Below, one piece after another: positions 57,963-64,000 of a stretch of 64,000 nt of DNA. The notes under the pieces are model-generated. The model saw only the letters and a list, made by a program, of their open reading frames with translations, was not told the DNA's origin and made no database searches. Source of the DNA: Acorus gramineus (lineage: Eukaryota > Streptophyta > Magnoliopsida > Acorales > Acoraceae); contig CM060853.1 in NCBI GenBank assembly GCA_030737835.1, positions 16,054,895 through 16,118,894 of the forward strand, in the 5' to 3' direction. Every line of letters starts with the position of its first letter. Within the stretch, counting starts at the first letter, position 1. The translations under genes were made by a program, and so were the position numbers.

Positions 57963-58075
57963 TGTTAGAATCAGGAATTGAAGAGAATGAACCAAAATAT
58001 TATTAGGGTTTATATCTAATATTTATAGTACAAAAAGAAAAAGAAGAAAAGACTAATCTACCCTTAACCCTAACA
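57963..58075 (-). repeat. 5' LTR of the copia-like element (113 bp)
   Basis: It has TGTTAG/CTAACA inverted ends. The first 50 bp are nearly identical to 56937-56986 (3 or 4 differences visible). It abuts the primer-binding site directly. Confidence 0.7.
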
Positions 58076-59639
58076 TATATACACATTTAACACAACTTAC
58101 CCAAACCCCGTTTCAGAAACAATGCTATTTAGACAGACCAATCTTCTGCAACATAAAAACTGATCTCAAAAGCTTTGATATGTTTGGTGGTTTGCAAAAA
58201 GCACGGGTCTAGGTGAAGATTACACTTAATGGAAAGAAAATTAATGAACATTAAATATTACTCTAGAGTATCTCAAAACCTACAGATGTCATAAATGCAT
58301 CCTAGTTCTTATTAATTATTATATACGTTGGGATGTTATATATTATGAAGTCTGATAATGTGCGCAGAGTATTGTTGACGCTACGCAGAGTTAAAACATT
58401 TTTGTCTTTAATGAGATGTTAATATAAAAAGACATTTCATATTTTTATGAGGTTATAGGTTTTTTATTTTCACTGTGGTTATTATAAAAATTTTTCATTG
58501 ATAGTGGATTATATTGATCTTTGGTGTGTTCCGTAAACGTATGCAAGGTTTATTGAACCACATAATTATTTATGTTTTTCATTTGATTTATTTAATTTTC
58601 TCTTGATCGATTGCATCCCCAAGATCTAGAATTCATAAGATGGGATTGCACCAGTCACTCCCTGCATAGCTTCTCCCATGAAACAAGAAACCACATATGA
58701 TGCCATCAATCAGTGAAAGCAATGCCATCTTTTAGATAAGAAAATTTAAATCATGGTTGTTCATTCATTGAAAACTAGTCTTAACAACATGAAATGCTAA
58801 CAATTGCTGGCTATATTTTTCCAACAAGGTTCATTACTTCTACAATTCTCAAAGGGCAATAAATGTAAGCTCGAAGTTTTCTTATCTTCGTGAACCGAAC
58901 TTTGGTTAAGTCGATAAACACATTCCATCTTTGTGAAAGGGTCAATAAATCAAATCCTATAAGCATTATTCTTAAAAAAAAAAAAGTTTTCTTATCTTCA
59001 TATCATTTTTTTTAGATTCTTCCTTTTTTATGCATTTTGTATAAAGATAAAATGAGTTCACATGTTAAATATGCCTTTATAACCAATCATATAAAGTTTG
59101 TGAACGGTAAATATTTGGTGATATTTCATTCAATACATTTAATTGTACATTCATAAAGGATATAGACAAGTATGCACGGTGAAAATATAAAGATAATTAT
59201 CCTTTTTTTTATATTATGATCATTAGTATGATAAATACATGTGAAAACTTCTATTTGAGTGTAAAGGCAGCAACAACAATTTGGTGAGTTTTTAAGATTA
59301 CAAAGAATGTGATAAACCCTCCAAACTAAGTAAATATTCGGATCCTGATCGAAGGCATTAAACACAGTTCAACACAGAAGTTTATTCAGCTGATAGCTAC
59401 ATAAGATATCTATACCTTCTGATTATGTTCATAACTAATTTCTTCTCAAGATTGGTATGATCCTATAAATTCATCCCATAATTGTACGTTAACTCAAGCT
59501 AGAACCTTTCATGATATTCTTGATTGCATGACTTAATTCACCACTGCATCTTAATTTGCCTTAAACATCAACATTATGGGATCAAGCTTTTGTTACATCC
59601 AATCTCAAATATCAGAATACCTGATTCCATAGAGCTAGA
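58076..59639. other. Intergenic, nothing recognised
   Basis: AT-rich DNA without exon or RNA gene. Confidence 0.5.
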
Positions 59640-59860
59640 TTAGTAAAAAAAAAAAAAGAACAATTTATTCCACGAGCATAAATCCAGATAGCTATGTTAC
59701 GATAAATTAGCATAAGGAAAACTACAGTAGCTTAATCATGCCTTAGTTTCCTGATAGCTATCTATTACAGAGTATCAATTCATGCATGCTGGATAACATG
59801 TTGCTTCCCATAGAAGAAATAAAGAATCAATCTTGCATAGAAAAAATTCTCTTCTTGCAT
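59640..59860 (+). repeat. Third, decayed copy of the MIR395 upstream region
   Basis: Phrases match 60085-60340 in order: 'ccacgag(c/g)ataaat(c/t)ca', '(g/a)tagctatgtta' versus 'gtagttatgtctt', 'gccttagtt' versus 'gccttattt', 'gtatcaattcatgc(atg)ctggataac' versus 'tgtcaatttatgccggataac', and 'aagaatcaatcttgcat' versus 'aggaatcaaccttgcat'. It stops before the hairpin; no miR395 sequence follows it. Confidence 0.6.
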
Positions 59861-60541
59861 AAGAGTTACCAAATTGACCATTAAATCGACTCAAGAGGTT
59901 CTATACATCAAATTTATTTTGATTGATGCAACAATAAATTTGAATCCTCTAAACCATTAATTTCATTGTATTACATATTTACATATCACAGACGCCACAC
60001 TAGTGAACCTATAATATTACAACTTCAATGTTTTGTTTGGCTTACAATTAATATAAGAGAAGAATAGGTTTTCATGAAACTTAAATAGAAAAAAAAAGTT
60101 ATTTGTTTCACGAGGATAAATTCAAGTAGTTATGTCTTGATAAGTTAACATATATAAGAAGGGATGACAATGCCTTATTTATATATTATCTACCCTATTT
60201 TATAATTTTAAAAAATAGATAAAAATATCACAAACAAACATAATCTACATTGATATCCATCTATCCCAGAATGTCAATTTATGCCGGATAACAGTTTTGC
60301 ATCTCAAGGAGGGAATAAGGAATCAACCTTGCATATCACAAATTCTCTTTTTCCATGTGGTCCTAGACAAAGATCTCTTTATGGCCACCCCCTCCCCCTC
60401 AAGCCAGCCACATACACTCCACTGTGCTGCAAAGCTGGCCAGGTTCAATGTACATATCTTATTCAATAATCCCTTCCATTAGTGTCACTTGATCAGTGTT
60501 TAAGCTGCTAATCACAACCTGTACTAGTTAGGAGAAGCCAA

Positions 60542-60550
60542 TATAAATAG
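60542..60550 (+). promoter_or_regulatory. TATA box of MIR395 copy B
   Basis: TATAAATAG, in the same position relative to the hairpin as in copy A. The shared ATGTAC word lies at 60448-60453, and 'tagtgtcacttgatcagt' upstream is identical in both copies. Confidence 0.65.
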
Positions 60551-60602
60551 AGATTTTGTTGAAGCAGTTCCCATCCAGTGCCAACATTGAAGTACTGAAT
60601 TG

Positions 60603-60703
60603 AGTGTCCCCTGGGGCTCCCTCAAGCACTTCACTAGAGCTCCTCATGTTCTGTTGAAACTGTTGTCTCTACTGAAGTGTTTGGGGGAACTCTGGGTGCC
60701 ACC
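60603..60703 (+). ncRNA. MIR395: MIR395 precursor hairpin, copy B
   Basis: The mature sequence at 60672-60692 is identical to copy A. The star-side stretch (ctccctcaagcacttcacta) at about 60617-60636 is also identical. Differences cluster in the loop (about 60638-60665), the pattern expected when both hairpins stay under selection. Same function as copy A: sulfate-starvation control of sulfur assimilation and transport. Confidence 0.92.
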
Positions 60704-60709
60704 TAATGC

Positions 60710-61069
60710 TTGTGTGCGTGCCGTGTGTTTAGAACCTTCTTAGACCAGGTTAATGTATTCTGTTTAAGTATTTGTATACATGCAATTACGTTAAGTCTGT
60801 CAACAGATCAAATAAAGGACATATATTCAATATATTAAAAACATGATATTTGAATTTGAATGAAATATTCAAATCTTGATCATTTTCAAAATTATTTTAT
60901 TTAATATATGTATAATATTTAATGTTTTTCTTTATAAAAACGTATTTATAATGTTTTTATTCTAAAGTAAGGATATCTATAGTAGATACATAATATAATA
61001 TTCATCAGACAAGATGTAACCTATGATGTTTGAATCTATATTTGATTTCACAAATTGGGTTTGACAGGT
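60710..61069. other. Spacer downstream of MIR395 copy B
   Basis: AT-rich DNA not present in copy A. No gene or RNA was recognised. Confidence 0.45.
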
Positions 61070-61574
61070 TTAGATCCATGGCTTGTCGGAGTATCAAGGA
61101 AGGGTTTACTGCAGCTTTTGATGAATTGGAATGGAGTGATCTCATTAAAATGTTGGATGACTTCTGGATTATACTCTAGCTGGAAGAAGATTTTTGATAT
61201 TTGTGCTTTGTAATAATTTTTATTTTCCCCAAAGAAACATCCCATCCTGCTTTTTGGGCTGAAGATTTAGATGTGTCTTCCAGAAGAATAATTATAATAT
61301 ACAGTACTTGAACTTTCTAAAAAGGTTCAATTATCAGATGGAGATTATGCCCTTTTCCATTGGATGACATGGCCTCTCTCTTTTTCTCATGGATTATAAA
61401 CTGCTGGGTCCACAAAATCTATGTTGAGAAAAAAAAAAAAAAAAAAGGAATTTCGGAACACCGGCATCAGCCCATATTATTTGCAAGACATTTGGTTTTT
61501 AAATTATTGCAGTCATTTGTTTGCAATGGACTGACATACTTCCCAACCATGCAATTAATTAGTTATCTGTATTG

Positions 61575-61690
61575 AACCTCCTTTTGATAAGATGGTAGAG
61601 GTACCCCCTTCTTGATGAGAGGACTTGGATTCGAATCTTGTCGCTTGTTGATAGAGAAATATTTGATCAGGAAAAATATTTACCGATAAA
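61575..61690 (+). mobile_element. tRNA-derived SINE-like unit 1
   Basis: An A-box-like 'gataagatggtagaggt' is followed about 35 bp later by a B-box-like GGATTCGAATCTT, and the unit ends in an A-run (61684-61691). That is the layout of a tRNA-related SINE. A second, similar unit follows about 180 bp downstream. Confidence 0.5.
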
Positions 61691-61769
61691 AAAAACTGAA
61701 TTATTGCAGTCATTTGGTTGTAATGGACTGTCATACTTTCAAACTGTGAAATTAATTAGTTATATGTAT

Positions 61770-61896
61770 CGAATATCATCTTGATAGAATAGTAGAGGTG
61801 CTCCCTCTTTAATGAGGAGAGCTGGACTTGAATCTTGTCACCTGTTAATAGGGACATATTTAATCAGAAAAAAATATTTATCAATAAAAAAAAAAA
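61770..61896 (+). mobile_element. tRNA-derived SINE-like unit 2
   Basis: It repeats unit 1 with divergence: 'gatagaatagtagaggtgct', then 'ggacttgaatcttgtcacc', then an A-run at about 61886-61896. The flanking sequence before each unit (tgcagtcattt ... attaattagttat) is also duplicated, so a block of about 190 bp was tandemly duplicated after insertion. Confidence 0.5.
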
Positions 61897-63287
61897 GTTA
61901 TCTTCTTCGATACCATCCCCAAAAAATGTTTTTTTTTTTTTCCGACCCGCGGGCTCTGGCCAAACGGGGAATGGACATCTCTCCTTGTAAGGTGGCCCTA
62001 AATTGAATCCAGCTAGTGATACCTCTTGTTCTTCTGTCTTGGTCAGTAGTTGTCCGAGTTTAAATTAATACTAGTTGTGGTATGGAATGATTCACTGTTC
62101 TCAGAAATTATATGGTCTTCAGAGCACTTGCAACAAAAAAATTTTTTTACTTGATGAGTTACAATTCTGAATTGGGGACAATAGAAAATAAAAAAGATGA
62201 AACCAAAACAACAAGGAAAGAAGAGGTCTCATAAAGAGTAAATTATGCATATAGATAAATATACATCCTCCAGTATTGATTTCTTTAAAATAATTTATAG
62301 GATATGTGAAATCCCCACAAATCATGTGCATGAAATATATTTAGAAGATTCAGACTGAGTTCTATAAATAACAAACCCACGTCCCAGATTGGGCCAAACT
62401 TGCTTACCTTGGTAAGAATGCAGATATATATTTTAATTAAAACCAAACTAGATGGGGTTCAAGTTTTTGCAGTATGAATAATTGGTCCAGCGGATCCAAT
62501 TCTATACATGCTACTAAGGTGAAGAATACATTACAATTGATGATACAATTCTCCAATTGATGATACAATTCTCCAGACCCTTGTTTGGGTAGAAAAATTA
62601 ACATATGTGAAGTAGGGTCGAATGTTCTTGAATAAACCCAAAAAAATCTATATATTTGTAAAGAATATATAGGTACAATTATAACACAATATATGAGAAC
62701 AAAATGGCATTAGTATTCTTAGGCTTGTAATTGTATTATTCATTTCATTTTATTCCACTAGTATAAGGAAGACTCATGCTAAATCATATGTCATCACATC
62801 TCATAAATAAGAAAGATCATATGTCAATTCGTTTTTCACATTTTATAATATTTTTCACATTTTATGTTTCTCTTCTATCCATGAATTGTCAATGGTCAAC
62901 CAAACAAATTTATTTTTATTAAGTTCCCAATGTGAATAACTAAATATAGAACCAAAACAAAAAAATATATTTATTTCATTAGTATAGTTTTCTATATCAG
63001 AATAATTTATGTAGCTACTTAAATGGAAGCCAACTAGAAATGTAGTCTCTCAAGTTCGAAACCAATCATCAGCTGGCTGGCCTTAAGAATTAATTTTTTT
63101 GACAGGGCTCTAGGCGAAATATTAAAACAGGGCCCATACATTATTGCAAAAAAAAATAAAAAATCTAGATACCTATTTGTTGGCTATTTTTTAAAAGAAT
63201 TTTTTGTGGGACGGGACAAACACGCGACAATAGCCTTCTCAAATTGACTGTGAGATCAGCCACAAGGGGTACGTCTAATTGAAAAAA

Positions 63288-63319
<32 letters not shown>

Positions 63320-64000
63320 TAGATTGTTTTAATTTTGTATATTACAAATATTATGGTACACAATATTGTATAATCATTTAAATTAAAACATTCTACGTGA
63401 TCATATGTACTTAATAAAAATAAAAAAAATTAAATTTTAATGGAATGAGAAAATTATAAAAAAAATGTCTTTAAAAGAGGATTTGAACATTATATTATTC
63501 AAGGAGAGAAAGATGGATTCGAGAGAGAAAATTTAGGCTTGATACGAGAATATCAAACAGTTTTAAAAAGTTTGTTGAGAGTATTTAATTAGAGTGGTAC
63601 ATTTTACCATCCATTTTATTAAATCAACTGAATATATAAATATATGATTTTTGGTTCCTACACAATTATCTTGGTAGCTTTGTCCCAGGGTCGGCTCTAC
63701 AGCTGCCCGGTATCAATAAGAACTACCATGTTTATATAGAAGATCTTCATATAGCCGTCAATATGCCATCAGCATTCTATACTTAGAGGGTGGTTAATTA
63801 TTTTTTTTTTGTGTTTTTTTTTAATATATTTGTGGGTAATATTTAAATGAGAGAATTTGAGTTAAAAAAAAATTAATAAAAAGTAAAACTTAACTTTCTC
63901 CCGTATTCTCACACGTAACGTAGGGAAGGAGGAATTTTTTTCACCTTTCTAATAAGATAAAATAAAAAAAGAAAAGTGATGTAAATGTTTTTTTTTTTTA
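61897..64000. other. AT-rich right flank, no gene recognised
   Basis: No coding exon. It contains a small duplication (attgatgatacaattctcc, twice, at about 62537 and 62556), an (AAT)n tract and A/T homopolymers. Confidence 0.5.
63290..63319 (+). repeat. (AAT)n microsatellite
   Basis: About ten AAT units without interruption. Confidence 0.9.

Larger units (their letters stand above)
56937..58075 (-). mobile_element. Degenerate copia-like LTR element, short and non-autonomous
   Basis: In minus-strand orientation: an LTR of 113 bp (58075-57963, TGTTAG ... CTAACA on the plus strand), then at once a primer-binding site (57962-57951, tagtatcagagc, 11 of 12 to the usual initiator-Met tRNA site). 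Next come a GC-rich leader (57895-57455) and a gag-like start (57264-57046), and finally a partial second LTR (56937-about 57000) matching the first over about 60 bp. No protease, integrase or reverse transcriptase is present. No target duplication was found, which suggests deletion or recombination at one end. Confidence 0.75.
60274..61570 (+). repeat. MIR395 duplicated segment, copy B
   Basis: It aligns with 54920-56190. Upstream promoter, TATA and hairpin are the most conserved part. The spacer after the hairpin has diverged by insertions. Similarity resumes at about 61070-61165 and 61330-61570. Confidence 0.8.

Noticed and set aside
61575..61690. Possible intact tRNA gene (GGATTCGAATC word)
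   Set aside because: No acceptor stem or D/anticodon arms could be paired; the A-tail and repetition favour a SINE-like unit.

Overview
This is nuclear DNA of a flowering plant. Small islands of exons sit in very AT-rich, repeat-laden DNA. The genes have spliceosomal introns (one is about 5.6 kb), plant-specific families (a DYW-class PPR protein, MIR395) and plant-type transposons. The PPR and Cys/His-repeat genes have GC-rich coding sequence against the AT-rich background, which would suit a non-grass monocot or an early-diverging angiosperm, but the species cannot be fixed from the window.

Layout. 1-13 kb holds no convincing gene. It contains TIR elements, a LINE remnant and two copies of a fold-back element. 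13.4-17.6 kb (+) is a gene for a Cys/His-repeat protein of the kind often labelled 'WRKY19-like', with 5'UTR introns. 19.3-25.7 kb (+) is a two-exon sphingoid-base C4-hydroxylase gene. 25.7-34 kb is repeat-rich and gene-free, with a third fold-back element and a hAT-type element with a perfect 8-bp target duplication. 34.1-36.3 kb (+) encodes a small secreted LEA-like protein. 36.9-38.3 kb (-) has unresolved coding-like fragments. 38.4-40.1 kb (-) is an intronless PPR-DYW gene, divergent from a proline-rich 42-bp-repeat gene at 40.7-41.7 kb (+). At 46.2-47.2 kb (+) is a small three-exon relative of that gene, sharing its C-terminal motif. 48.2-54.1 kb (-) is a 15-exon tRNA pseudouridine synthase gene of the Pus3/Deg1 type, reconstructed exon by exon. 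54.9-61.6 kb carries two MIR395 loci in a duplicated segment of about 1.3 kb, separated by a degenerate copia-like LTR element with a GC-rich leader.

Functional themes are housekeeping: sphingolipid hydroxylation, tRNA modification, organelle RNA editing, and sulfate-starvation control by miR395. The genes do not form one pathway. From memory, the PPR and pseudouridine synthase genes match neighbouring Arabidopsis loci (At1g34160/At1g34150), which suggests old microsynteny interrupted here by the proline-rich pair.

The strongest new observations are: three dispersed copies of a palindromic Mutator-like MITE, each with its own perfect 9-bp target duplication; the duplicated MIR395 locus with a third, decayed upstream fragment; the repeat-expanded/compact paralogue pair, one member using a GC-AG intron; and the GC-rich leader of the copia-like remnant.
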